Counted from the stretch's first letter, positions 17,858 through 28,112 are shown. The stretch: DNA of 64,000 nucleotides from Catellatospora citrea (GCF_003610235.1 NZ_RAPR01000001.1:6386001-6450000); one strand, 5' to 3'. The notes: a model not told the origin generated them from the sequence alone. Translations and numbers: made by a program.

Positions 17858-19402
17858 CTAGCCCGCCAGCGGTGGCCGGATCCGGAAGGAGCTGGCGGCG
17901 CGGAAGGCGGCGGTGCCGTCGGTTTGGTCGACCCACAGCTCGCTGCCCCGCCGGTGCAGGAACCAGCCGGGATAGTTCGAGGATTCGAGCAGGACCGTGG
18001 TCGCCGACGAGCCCGGGCGTACGCAGAACGTGGCGTCCCCCTCGAAGAGCGCGGTGCCCTCGTTCGGGTTCAGCCGCAGTCGCCAGGACGCGTGGCGCAG
18101 GTAGCGGCCGTCCGGGCTGCGAAAGGAGAAGCACTTCGGATCGGCCAGGCCCGCCACGACCAGGAAAGTGGCCTGCTGGCGGGCCGAGATGCTGCTGGCG
18201 CTCGACAATGGGGTCAGCACGCCGAGTGCCGCGGTGGTCGTGACGAAGAGCCCGGTCCCGTCACCCGCCTCCAGCGAGGTCGGCCCGACCGCCAGCACGC
18301 GCGCCTGGCTCCGGGAGGGGCTTGGCGCAGCCGAGCTGGGGCTCGGGCTGGGGCGCCGGGGGGAGGGACTCGGCGGGATCGCGGCGGCCGAGGACTGCGG
18401 CGCCGCGACCGGCGGGGGTGGCGGCGGCGCGGCCGTGGGCCAGGTCATCACGCCCAGCGTGCTGCCGGCGATCACGGAACCCGTCACGGCGAGCGTCGCG
18501 ATCGGGTGAGCTGCCAGCGCCTTTGTCAGGTGACCCAGCACGCCCGCCTTGGCGGCCCCGGTCAGCGCGGTCGCCGAGGCCGTCGTCGCCAGCGCGCCCT
18601 TGCCGAGCACGGCCGCGCTGAGCGCGATGGGGACGGGCAGCAGCGCGAGTCCGATGAGCAGCTGGTCGGCGGCCGGCAGCGTCTCGGCGACCGGAGTGCA
18701 GGTGCCGCACGCCTGGACGTGCCGGGTCAGCCGCTTGCGCCAGGTGGTGCCCGGCGTGCCGTCCCAGCTCGCCACGAGACTGTCGAGATCGGGGCAGCGG
18801 GGTCGGGCGTCGAGGGCCGCCACCAGGGCGCGACAGCTGTCGAACTGCCGGCGCATGCGCTGGACGCGCACCCCGGCGTGGGCGACGCTGACCCCGATCG
18901 CGTTCGCCAGCTCGGTGCGCGTCAGGTGGCCGGCCACCTCCAGCCACCACAGTGACAGCAGCAGCCGGTCGTCGTGGTCGAGCCAGTGCGCGGCGCGGGC
19001 CGCCTGGCGACGTTGCTGGGAGACGCCCAGCCGCAGCATCGTCAGCCCTTCGAAGGGCGCGTCCGCGTCAGGCGTGCCGACCAGGTCGGCCAGATCGCCC
19101 GCGTGCCGGGCGGCGGAGCGCCGCCGGTGCAGGTGGGTGCTGACCTGTCGGACGGCGATCGCGCCCAGCCAGGCCCGGAAGCTCTCCGGGGTGCGCAGTC
19201 CCCGCAGTTCTCGCACGGCGCGCAGCATGGAGTCCTGCACGACGTCGTCGACGTCGTCTTCGGCGTCGAGGGCTCGGCGCGCGATGGTGTAGACGAACGG
19301 GAGATACGCCTCGATCAGGGTGTCGAGCGCCCGGTGGTCACCGGCCTGCGCTGCGACGACGAGCGCCGCCTCGTTCGTGTCGTTGGGTGGCATTCTCCGC
19401 AT
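17858..19402 (-). CDS. Membrane-anchored ECF sigma factor with zinc-finger motif and outer AbfB (CBM42) domain
   Basis: A 514-residue fusion. Residues 12-95 are sigma region 2 (DVDDVVQDSMLRAVREL, FRAWLGAIAVRQVSTHL), 120-185 a divergent region 4 (LTRTELANAIGVSVAHAGVR). H228-x3-C232-x2-C235 matches the zinc-binding motif of anti-sigma (ZAS) proteins. A membrane helix is at about 298-320, perhaps with another at 245-265; then a 45-residue Pro/Ser linker and an AbfB domain (about 375-512, with CFSFRSPDGRYLRHASWRLRL and SSNYPGWFLHRRGSELWV). AbfB domains bind arabinofuranose side chains. So sensor, anchor, possible brake and sigma factor are one polypeptide, next to GH62/GH10/GH43 genes. Start ambiguous between two ATGs (19402, 19393). 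Confidence 0.88.
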   Translation of the reverse strand: MRRMPPNDTNEAALVVAAQAGDHRALDTLIEAYLPFVYTIARRALDAEDDVDDVVQDSMLRAVRELRGLRTPESFRAWLGAIAVRQVSTHLHRRRSAARHAGDLADLVGTPDADAPFEGLTMLRLGVSQQRRQAARAAHWLDHDDRLLLSLWWLEVAGHLTRTELANAIGVSVAHAGVRVQRMRRQFDSCRALVAALDARPRCPDLDSLVASWDGTPGTTWRKRLTRHVQACGTCTPVAETLPAADQLLIGLALLPVPIALSAAVLGKGALATTASATALTGAAKAGVLGHLTKALAAHPIATLAVTGSVIAGSTLGVMTWPTAAPPPPPPVAAPQSSAAAIPPSPSPRRPSPSPSSAAPSPSRSQARVLAVGPTSLEAGDGTGLFVTTTAALGVLTPLSSASSISARQQATFLVVAGLADPKCFSFRSPDGRYLRHASWRLRLNPNEGTALFEGDATFCVRPGSSATTVLLESSNYPGWFLHRRGSELWVDQTDGTAAFRAASSFRIRPPLAG

Positions 19403-20040
19403 CGCTGTCGTCGGTGGATCGGGTGGTTGACTCTGACGGAGTTCCGGGCGTCGCGTCAAGATGCAGGTGTTCGGCCGTGGAGCTTCCGGGTTCCGGACCG
19501 TCGCGTCATGCGACCACCGAGCCGTGCGTCGCATAACACTTCTTCGCGACAACCTTTCGCTGGGATGTGCTCGGAAGTCGGGCGCGGGAAAGTGTTATGC
19601 AGATGCTGTATGGAAAGTCGCCGAAGAAGACTTCTCGCGGCGTGGAGTGGTCTCCGCAACGGCTGCCAGCTGCTCCTACTCCTGACTTTGCGGGCGATGA
19701 CGGGGTGGGAGAAAAGCGTCGACGGTGCGAGTTCCCGGATGCCCCTTGATAGCGCCGAAACATTCTGGCAATCTCGTCGAATATCGATGTGACCGGTCCC
19801 TGCCGGTCGGGGTGGCCGGATTTCGCCGAGCCGCCTATGGATACACGAAAGGCTTGCCACGGCATGACAGGAGCGAGATATATAGATTGACCTCAATTTG
19901 AGCTTTCGAGGCGGCGTCGCCCCGCTCCTCGTCTGCCGAGCCGTCCCGCACCCAACCCTCTCCCACCGACCTCTCACCCGACGTTCTCCCCACGGTCGTC
20001 CCCGCCTGCCACCGCGATCACGTGCCCACCGCTGCTCGTA
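19403..20040. other. Gene-poor, less GC-rich region upstream of the AbfB-sigma gene
   Basis: About 640 bases without a convincing gene. It is visibly lower in GC than its surroundings. It contains an exact 11-base inverted repeat, GCATAACACTT at 19531-19541 and its reverse complement at 19590-19600 (48 bases between), and the short palindrome CTCAATTTGAG near 19892-19902 next to an AT-rich stretch (ATATATAG). These are candidates for control sites of the sigma gene. Short open frames here have atypical codon use. Confidence 0.5.
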
Positions 20041-20280
20041 ATGCCGTGGTCGCGACGTTCCCCGGTCTGGCGCGATGCCGCCGTGGATCTGCTGCCCTGT
20101 GGTCATGCCGCCCACGCCGGCCCGGCGATGGGCCTGGAGGTGTGGGACCCGGCCACGGGTGAGCGCACCGGAGTCGTGCCCGGCTTCACGCCGTCCCGCC
20201 ACCACCGCGTCGCGGCTGAACTGGCCGCCCTCGACGGTTCTGTACTGAGACGGTGGCGGACCCCGCGTACCTCATCCTGA
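20041..20280 (+). CDS. Possible small protein, unknown
   Basis: A 79-residue frame from ATG 20041. The middle (VDLLPCGHAAHAGPAMGLEVWDPATGE shortened here) reads like protein and has normal GC-third-position bias, but the N-terminus does not, there is no ribosome-binding site, and I recognise no family. It may be the remains of a longer gene. Confidence 0.3.
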   Translation: MPWSRRSPVWRDAAVDLLPCGHAAHAGPAMGLEVWDPATGERTGVVPGFTPSRHHRVAAELAALDGSVLRRWRTPRTSS

Positions 20281-20368
20281 TTATTATGCTTTCACCGTAT
20301 CCAGCCGGTTCTGTCCAGCCAGGCGCGATGTTCGCCGCTCGACACGCGACAAGATCAGTCGCTTATTC

Positions 20369-20404
20369 TTGACTCATTCCAGAAAGCGGACCAGACTACG
20401 GGAC
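20369..20404 (+). promoter_or_regulatory. furA-katG promoter, leaderless, with Fur-type operator
   Basis: TTGACT (20369-20374) and CAGACT (20392-20397) are spaced 17 bases and fit -35 and -10 boxes. The -10 ends seven bases before the GTG start of furA, so the mRNA should begin at the start codon. In streptomycetes and mycobacteria FurA represses its own promoter at a site overlapping these boxes; TTGACTCATTCCAGAA here looks like that type of site. Confidence 0.65.
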
Positions 20405-20845
20405 GTGCCCGCGACTCTGGACTTCGAGCAGATGCTGCGCGGAGCCGCGTTGCGCGTGACCCGGCCACGGGTGGCGGTGCTGGGCGCGGTCCTCGCGCAC
20501 CCGCACGCCGACACCGACTCGATCATCGGCGCGGTGCGCCGCGGCCTGCCCGAGGTGTCCCACCAGGCCGTGTACGACTCGCTGCAGACGCTGACGGCCG
20601 CGGGCCTGGTGCGACGCATCCAGCCCGCCGGCTCCGTGGCCCGCTACGAGTCCCGGGTCGGCGACAACCACCACCACATGGTCTGCCGGTCGTGCGGGCT
20701 CATCGCCGACGTCGACTGCGCGGTCGGCGACGCGCCCTGCCTGACCGCGTCCGACGACGACGGCTTCTCGGTCGACGAGGCCGAGGTCGTCTTCTGGGGC
20801 CGGTGCCCCGGCTGTTCCACCGCAGGCAGTTCCCGATCCACCTGA
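20405..20845 (+). CDS. furA: FurA, Fur-family redox/metal-responsive repressor
   Basis: A 146-residue Fur-family regulator. The DNA-binding winged helix covers about residues 8-80 (LRVTRPRVAVLGAVLAHPHAD, VSHQAVYDSLQTLTAAGLVR). The dimerisation/metal domain has the family HHHMVCRSCG motif and a second CPGC pair near the end, the usual structural zinc site. It is directly upstream of katG (24 bases), the classical actinobacterial furA-katG operon in which FurA represses both genes until peroxide inactivates it. The GTG start fits the leaderless promoter rather than an upstream TTG that is part of the -35 box. Confidence 0.93.
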   Translation: MPATLDFEQMLRGAALRVTRPRVAVLGAVLAHPHADTDSIIGAVRRGLPEVSHQAVYDSLQTLTAAGLVRRIQPAGSVARYESRVGDNHHHMVCRSCGLIADVDCAVGDAPCLTASDDDGFSVDEAEVVFWGRCPGCSTAGSSRST

Positions 20846-23098
<2,253 letters not shown>

Positions 23099-23106
23099 TC
23101 CTGATG

Positions 23107-23149
23107 ACGACGAAGCCCGCCGGCGATCCACGCCGGCGGGCTTCGTCGT
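23107..23149. terminator. Very strong terminator after katG, 19-bp perfect stem
   Basis: Arms 23107-23125 and 23131-23149 are exact inverted repeats with a five-base loop. It separates katG from the convergent membrane-protein gene and can act in both directions. Confidence 0.85.
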
Positions 23150-23162
23150 GCCGGAGCGGCCG

Positions 23163-23858
23163 TCAGTACCTCATGACGCAGTACACGACCGTCGGGTGGG
23201 TGAACCGGTACCAGTGGTTCCACTTGTAGTCCTGGGTGCACTTGTCGCCGTTCGCGCCGCCGGGCACGATGTCGACGATGTGCACGGTGCCCTTGTCCTT
23301 GCACTTGGTCGCGGGGACCGCGAAGTCGGTCTCCGTCGGCAGCTTGTAGCAGTAGTTGCGCACCAGGTACAGCTCCAGGCAGAGCCGGTAGCCGCCGGTG
23401 GTGATCCAGGGCCCGTCAGGGTCGGAGCAGGTGCCCTGCGCCCGGTCGACGGACAGGACCCGGTAGGTCCCGCGCGAGCCGTTGCAGTTGCCGAGCCCGA
23501 GGAAGGCGCCCTTCACGTCCACGGAGACGCAGTCCCCGACGGCGGCCGGCGCGGGCAGCGCGGCCTCGGTCGTCGGGACCACCTCGGGCGGGGAGTACCG
23601 GTCGGACGGGGCCGGGCGGCCGGTCTGCTGCGTCGACAGCGACGGTCCCGCCGACGGGCTCCCGTCGTCGTTGACGATGTTGTAGACCAGCCCGCCCACG
23701 CAGAGACCGATCAGGCACAGCACCACCACGCCCGCGATCAGGCCGAGGATGAGCGGCGTGTTGTTCTTCTTCGGCGGTGGCGGCGGGGCGCCCACGCCCG
23801 GTCCCCAGGGGGCGGCGCCCGGGTAGCCGGGGGGATTCGGCGGTGGAGGCAGCGTCAC
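23163..23858 (-). CDS. Membrane-anchored Pro-rich protein, LppU/SCO3897-like
   Basis: A 231-residue protein (GTG 23858; GTG 23861 is an alternative). A cytosolic Pro/Gly-rich N-terminus (VTLPPPPNPPGYPG), one membrane helix at about residues 35-58, a Ser/Thr/Pro linker and an outer domain rich in cysteine (VGDCVSVDVKG…LGNCNGSRGTYRVL and further pairs), probably disulfide-bonded. The VGDCV…CN..GTYRV pattern is that of LppU/SCO3897-type actinobacterial proteins, function unknown. It shares the VTLP start and layout with 44691-45290 and 54549-55442. Confidence 0.75.
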   Translation of the reverse strand: MTLPPPPNPPGYPGAAPWGPGVGAPPPPPKKNNTPLILGLIAGVVVLCLIGLCVGGLVYNIVNDDGSPSAGPSLSTQQTGRPAPSDRYSPPEVVPTTEAALPAPAAVGDCVSVDVKGAFLGLGNCNGSRGTYRVLSVDRAQGTCSDPDGPWITTGGYRLCLELYLVRNYCYKLPTETDFAVPATKCKDKGTVHIVDIVPGGANGDKCTQDYKWNHWYRFTHPTVVYCVMRY

Positions 23859-24017
23859 CACTGGAGTTTCACATGCGCGGGCAACGGTGCGCCAAGCGAT
23901 TCGTCCACATCAGACGACCGTCACACTCGCCTGCCGCGGGCCGGGCCCGGCGGTCTCCGGGGTCGTCCGAGCGACCCGCGGATGGCCCTCGGCCTGGTCG
24001 GCAGGCACACTTCGGGG

Positions 24018-24644
24018 ATGACCGACGATCTCGCCGCGGTGGCCGCGCTGCACGACCCGGTGCGCCGGGTGCTCTACGACTACGTCGCGGCCCAGGGCCG
24101 GGCGGTCGGGCGCAACGAGGCGGCCGAGCAGGCGGGGATCTCGCGTACCCTCGCGGCCTTTCACCTGGACAAGCTCGCCGAGGCCGGCCTGCTGGAGGTC
24201 GACTTCATGCGGCTGACCGAGGCCAGGCCCGGGCCGGGCGGCGGGCGTCCGGCGAAGGTCTACCGCCGGGGGACCATCGCGCGTACGGTCACGCTGCCCC
24301 ATCGGGACTACGAGCAGCTCGCGGCGCTGCTGGCCGAGGCGGTGCACGACACGGCCGCGGACGACCGCGCGGTGGCGGCGGCGGGCGTCGCGGGCGCTCG
24401 GCTGCACGAGCCCGGCGCGTGGCTGGCGACACTGCGGGCGCGCGGCTACGAGCCCTATGTCGACGGAGCCCGGGTGCGCCTGCGCAACTGTCCCTTCCGG
24501 CAGGTCGCGCAGGCGCAGCCACTGCTCGTTTGCTCGATGAATCTGGCGCTGTGCCAGGGGATCGCGGGTGGGGACGCGACCGCGGAGCTGGATCCGCGGC
24601 CCGACGAGTGCTGCGTCTCGTTCTCTAAAAACAAATCTCATTGA
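24018..24644 (+). CDS. Winged-helix transcriptional regulator with C-terminal cysteine cluster
   Basis: A 208-residue ArsR-like regulator. Winged helix at residues 5-75 (LHDPVRRVLYDYVAAQGRAV, AGISRTLAAFHLDKLAEAGLLE). The C-terminal part contains the ordered cysteines NCPF, LLVCSMN, ALCQG and ECCV. A similar CPF-x11-C…CC arrangement occurs in actinobacterial SufR-like regulators that bind an iron-sulfur cluster or metal, so redox or metal sensing is likely but unproven. CACACT lies six bases before the ATG with no ribosome-binding site: probably leaderless. The DUF3291 gene follows 32 bases downstream. Confidence 0.78.
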   Translation: MTDDLAAVAALHDPVRRVLYDYVAAQGRAVGRNEAAEQAGISRTLAAFHLDKLAEAGLLEVDFMRLTEARPGPGGGRPAKVYRRGTIARTVTLPHRDYEQLAALLAEAVHDTAADDRAVAAAGVAGARLHEPGAWLATLRARGYEPYVDGARVRLRNCPFRQVAQAQPLLVCSMNLALCQGIAGGDATAELDPRPDECCVSFSKNKSH

Positions 24645-24676
24645 CATAGAAGCCTAGTGGATGGTCCCCTCGATCC

Positions 24677-25129
24677 ATGAATCTCGCGCAGCTGAACGTC
24701 GGGCGGCTCGTCGCCCCGCTCGACGCCCCGGAGATGGCCGCATTCGTCGCACTCCTCGAACCGATCAACGCGCTGGCCGACGACGCGCCCGGATTCGTGT
24801 GGCGGTTCACGGCGTCGGACACCGACTCCGCGGTGGCCTACCGGCACGACTCCGGTGACGATCTGCTGATCAACATGTCGGTCTGGCGTACCCGGCAGGA
24901 CCTGTGGAACTACGTCTACCGGACCCGCCACCTCGCCGTGCTGCAGCGGCGCAGGGAGTGGTTCGCCCGGACGGTCGAGGTGCACAGCGTGATGTGGTGG
25001 GTGCCGGACGGTCACCTGCCGACCGCGGCGGAGGGCATGGCAAGGCTTGCCCGGCTCGCCGAGCACGGTCCCGGGCCGGACGCGTTCACCTTCAAGGACT
25101 TCCACGAGCCGTCCGGCACGCCCGCCTGA
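24677..25129 (+). CDS. DUF3291 protein (dimeric alpha/beta-barrel type)
   Basis: A 150-residue protein. It starts LAQLNVGRLVAPLDAPEMA, has the central SVWRTRQDLWNYVYRTRH and the later WFARTVEVHSVMWWVPDGH, all diagnostic of DUF3291, a ferredoxin-like-fold family related to monooxygenase-type barrels. No biochemical function is established. It follows the cysteine-cluster regulator on the same strand and may be its target. Confidence 0.85.
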   Translation: MNLAQLNVGRLVAPLDAPEMAAFVALLEPINALADDAPGFVWRFTASDTDSAVAYRHDSGDDLLINMSVWRTRQDLWNYVYRTRHLAVLQRRREWFARTVEVHSVMWWVPDGHLPTAAEGMARLARLAEHGPGPDAFTFKDFHEPSGTPA

Positions 25130-25191
25130 TCGAGGCCTGACGCTGCGCCGACGGGCCGGAACACGCCGCCCCGCGTGCCGATTTACGCCTG

Positions 25192-25234
25192 ATCTGCCTG
25201 AATCAGCCACTTCGGTGGCTGAACCAGGGCAGAT
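25192..25234 (+). other. Two-tier hairpin with TTCG tetraloop before the FrsA-like gene
   Basis: Inner arms 25204-25210 and 25215-25221 enclose a C(TTCG)G tetraloop; outer arms 25192-25198 and 25228-25234 pair exactly across an internal loop. It ends eight bases before the ribosome-binding site at 25243. It may be the DUF3291 terminator or a structured 5' leader of the hydrolase gene. Confidence 0.55.
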
Positions 25235-25257
25235 TGGTCGCAAGGAGAGGAGCCGGG

Positions 25258-27006
25258 ATGGACAGGATTCTCGCCGACCAGACCAGGGCGGCCGGCAACA
25301 CCGTGGATCAGCACGACCAGTCCGGGAGCACGCTGCCGCCGGTCAGACGCTGGATCACGGAACGGCAGCGGTGGGCGTCCGCCATCGCCGCACGTGGCGT
25401 CGACTGGGACCACCCCCGTACGGTGCACTGGAACGCGGCCTGCGGGACCGAGGCCGCGGCCGACTTCGCCGACATCCGCCGCCAGGCGCGCACCTACGCC
25501 GCCATCGCGCCCGCGTTCGCGGCGGCCGCCCGCCACCGGGAGGCCCGCGCCCGCACCGCCGAGGCCATGGGCGACCTGGTCACCGCGCGCGAGAACTACT
25601 TCATCGCCGCCGTGCACTGGAGCGCGGCGCAGTGGCCCGGCCACGCCGACGACGCGGCCGACCGGGCTCGCCACGAGCGCAAACGCGCCTGCTACAGCCG
25701 CTATGCCGAGCTCGCCGACCACCACGTCGAAGCGGTGTGGATCCCGTTCCCCGGCACCCACCGCGGCTCGCTGCCGGCCTGGCTGCACCTGCCGCCCGGG
25801 TACACCGGCGGCCGGATCCCGGTGGCCGTCGTGGTGCCGGACCTGGACAGCTGCAAAGAGGCCACGGTGGCCCTGCACGGCGACCGGTTCCTCAGCCGCG
25901 GCTTCGCCGTGCTCGCGATGGAGGGACCGGGCCAGTACGAGTGCGCGATGCTCGGCACCCACTTCAGCCTGCCCGCCTGGGCGCAGGTCGGCCCGGCCTG
26001 CCTGGACTGGCTGGCCGGGCGGCCCGAGATCGACCCGGCGCAGGTGGTGCTGACCGGCAGCGGCTTCGGCTCGTTCGCCGCGACCATCGTGGCCGCGAAC
26101 GAACCCCGGTTCCGCGCCTGCGCCGTCATGGAGGTCTGCCACGAGCCCGGCTGGACGACCGTCTTCGAGGAGGCGTCGCCGACCCACAAGATGCGCTTCA
26201 TGTACATGACCGGGCACACCGACGAGGCCGAGTTCGACCGGTTCACCCGGACGCTGACCTGGCAGGGGCACGCCGAACGCCTGCGGATGCCGTACCTGGC
26301 GGTCGCGGGGGAGGACGACGAGCTCAGCCCGGTCGACTGGACCCGTGACCTGCTCGACGCGGTGCAGGGTCCGCGGCAGCTGGTGGTCTATCAGGACTCG
26401 CCGCATCACATCGGCGGCGTGCCGTCGGCGCGCCTGGGCCCGTCCCCGTCGATCCTGGTGGCCGACTGGCTCGCGGCCCGGGTACGCGGCGAAGCCTTCC
26501 CCTCCGAACAGTGGATCATCGACGCGGACGGCCGCATCAACCGCGGACCGATGCCCGCCGTCGAGCCGGTGGAGCCGTCCGAGCCGCCCCGGCCGTCGCC
26601 CCTGCCCATGCCATCGGCCTCGCCCAACGGCTCCAAGCCCGTCCCGCCGCCATCGGCCGACGGGTCCAAGCCGGTCCCGGCGGCATCGCCCAACGGATCT
26701 GAGCCCGTGGCCTCGGCGTCGGGCAACGGGTTCACGCCCGTGCCGTCGGCGCCGCCGAACGGATCCGGAACCGTGCCGTCGGCGTCGGGCAACGGGTCCG
26801 GCGCTGTGCCGCCGTCGCCTGACCGGGCCGAGCCTGAGTTGAGCGTCGATCGGGCGGCGAAGCCTTCCGGCCGGGGTCGCGGCTCGCGCAAGAAGGGCGG
26901 TCAGCCTCCCGCGGCCGATCATCCGCAACCGCCCGTCCGGCACGAGCCGGCTGACCCGAAACGCTCTCGTGGCCGCAGCAAGGTCCCTCGCGGGTCGTCG
27001 TCATGA
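25258..27006 (+). CDS. FrsA-like alpha/beta hydrolase with repetitive C-terminal tail
   Basis: A 582-residue protein. Residues 1-150 form a helical cap-like region; 150-430 is an alpha/beta hydrolase of the FrsA/DUF1100 type, with nucleophile Ser268 in LTGSGFGSFAA, a late acid (AVAGEDDELS) and His in DSPHHIGG. Residues about 440-582 are unlike the family: six 11-residue repeats of the type NGSKPVPPPSA, then a basic, Gly/Arg/Lys-rich end (GRGRGSRKKGG, KRSRGRSKVPRG). The tail could bind nucleic acid or polyanions. No signal peptide. ATG 25258 is favoured by AGGAGAGGAG just upstream. Substrate unknown. Confidence 0.8.
   Translation: MDRILADQTRAAGNTVDQHDQSGSTLPPVRRWITERQRWASAIAARGVDWDHPRTVHWNAACGTEAAADFADIRRQARTYAAIAPAFAAAARHREARARTAEAMGDLVTARENYFIAAVHWSAAQWPGHADDAADRARHERKRACYSRYAELADHHVEAVWIPFPGTHRGSLPAWLHLPPGYTGGRIPVAVVVPDLDSCKEATVALHGDRFLSRGFAVLAMEGPGQYECAMLGTHFSLPAWAQVGPACLDWLAGRPEIDPAQVVLTGSGFGSFAATIVAANEPRFRACAVMEVCHEPGWTTVFEEASPTHKMRFMYMTGHTDEAEFDRFTRTLTWQGHAERLRMPYLAVAGEDDELSPVDWTRDLLDAVQGPRQLVVYQDSPHHIGGVPSARLGPSPSILVADWLAARVRGEAFPSEQWIIDADGRINRGPMPAVEPVEPSEPPRPSPLPMPSASPNGSKPVPPPSADGSKPVPAASPNGSEPVASASGNGFTPVPSAPPNGSGTVPSASGNGSGAVPPSPDRAEPELSVDRAAKPSGRGRGSRKKGGQPPAADHPQPPVRHEPADPKRSRGRSKVPRGSSS
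26626..26823 (+). repeat. Six in-frame 33-bp tandem repeats inside the FrsA-like gene
   Basis: Six consecutive 33-base units with no gaps, each beginning AACGG(G/A/C)T or GACGGGT and encoding 11 residues starting NGS/DGS and centred on Pro-Val. The units are diverged but in register. Such minisatellites change copy number by slippage without breaking the frame. Confidence 0.85.
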
Positions 27007-27142
27007 CCGTGCGGGCCCGGCAGGCGCACCCGTCTGCGGGGCCATCGTCAGCAGGCCCGACGGCGGTGTCGCCGCGTCGATCGGGGCGTCGGCCGGATCC
27101 GCGGCGGGCGGGCGTGTCGGCGGGGCTCGTTATCCTGGCCCG

Positions 27143-27430
27143 ATGGACATGGAGTTCAGCGGCGAGATCTGGTTCTGGCGAGGCCCCGCGCCCTGGTATT
27201 TCGTGACCGTGCCCGAAGCCCAGTGCCAGGCGTTGCAGGACGCGTCGTCACAGGTCAGCTACGGCTGGGGCATGATCCCGGTGACCGCCCGGATCGGCGC
27301 GACCGGCTGGACGACCTCGCTGTTCCCCAAGGACGGGCGCTACCTCGTGCCGGTCAAGGCCGTGGTGCGCCGGGCCGAGGGGCTCGACGCCGGTGACACG
27401 GTGACGATCCGGCTGGACGTCGACGCCTGA
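27143..27430 (+). CDS. DUF1905 protein
   Basis: A 95-residue protein with the DUF1905 pattern: EFSGEIWFWRGPAPWYFVTVP, then SYGWGMIPVTARIG and a final GDTVTIRLDV. The family forms a small beta-barrel with no established activity. TATCCT lies six bases before the ATG and there is no ribosome-binding site, suggesting a leaderless mRNA. Confidence 0.88.
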   Translation: MDMEFSGEIWFWRGPAPWYFVTVPEAQCQALQDASSQVSYGWGMIPVTARIGATGWTTSLFPKDGRYLVPVKAVVRRAEGLDAGDTVTIRLDVDA

Positions 27431-27480
27431 ATTCCCGACCGGACCGATGACTTCCGGGCGGCCGTTTCGTCATTACCGGT

Positions 27481-28095
27481 ATGAGACTGACACTCACCGA
27501 GTTCGTGACCCTCGACGGCGTGTACCAGGGCCCCGGCGGCCCGGCCGAGGACACCACCGACGGCTTCGCCCACGGCGGCTGGGTCGTGCCCTTCTTCGAG
27601 GACGTCCTGGGCGGCTACATCACCGGCGTCTTCGGCGAGGTCGACGCGTTCCTGCTGGGCCGGCGCACCTACGACATCTTCGCCGAGGCCTGGCCGAGGT
27701 CCACCGACCCGCACGACCCGATCGCGGCCGCCCTCAACACGCTGCCCAAGTACGTCGCCTCGCGCACGCTTGCGGCCGCTGACTGGCACAACAGCACCGT
27801 GCTGGGCGGCGACGTGGTGGCCGAGGTCGCCAAGCTCAAGGAGCAGCCCGGCCGGGAACTGCAGATCCACGGCAGTGGTGCGCTCGCGCAGACCCTGTTC
27901 GACGCCGGTCTGATCGACCTGGTCCGGCTCATCGTCTTCCCGGTCGTGCTCGGCTCGGGCAAACGGCTGTTCGCGCAGGGGCGTACGCCGTCGCGGTTCC
28001 GGCTGGCCGACGTCACGTCGACGCCGACCGGCGTCACGATGCAGACCCTCGAACTCGCCGGGGTCCCCGAGTACGGCTCCATGGAGGTCGAGTGA
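27481..28095 (+). CDS. Dihydrofolate reductase-like (RibD C-terminal domain) protein
   Basis: A 204-residue protein of the RibD_C/DHFR-like fold. Typical blocks are TEFVTLDGVYQGPGG at the start, AFLLGRRTYDIFAEAWP, LQIHGSGALAQTLFDAGLID (nucleotide binding) and FPVVLGSGKRLFAQG. These small proteins are probably NADPH-dependent reductases of unknown substrate and are abundant in actinomycetes; a second one is at 59414-59953. Confidence 0.88.
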   Translation: MRLTLTEFVTLDGVYQGPGGPAEDTTDGFAHGGWVVPFFEDVLGGYITGVFGEVDAFLLGRRTYDIFAEAWPRSTDPHDPIAAALNTLPKYVASRTLAAADWHNSTVLGGDVVAEVAKLKEQPGRELQIHGSGALAQTLFDAGLIDLVRLIVFPVVLGSGKRLFAQGRTPSRFRLADVTSTPTGVTMQTLELAGVPEYGSMEVE

Positions 28096-28112
28096 CCCGG
28101 ACCGCGCCCCGG

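Noticed and set aside
19506..19865. 119-residue minus-strand frame in the gene-poor region
   Set aside because: No third-position GC bias, no ribosome-binding site, no recognisable motif.
20369..20404. Upstream TTG start for furA adding 12 residues
   Set aside because: That TTG is part of the apparent -35 box, and GTG 20405 fits the leaderless promoter and family length.
26626..26823. Possible CRISPR-like array
   Set aside because: Units are contiguous 33-mers without spacers and encode an in-frame protein repeat.
25183..26943. Long open frame on the minus strand (586 residues) opposite the FrsA-like gene
   Set aside because: It mirrors the real gene, has repetitive Arg/Gly/Val-Asp composition typical of the antisense of GC-rich codons, and matches no family.
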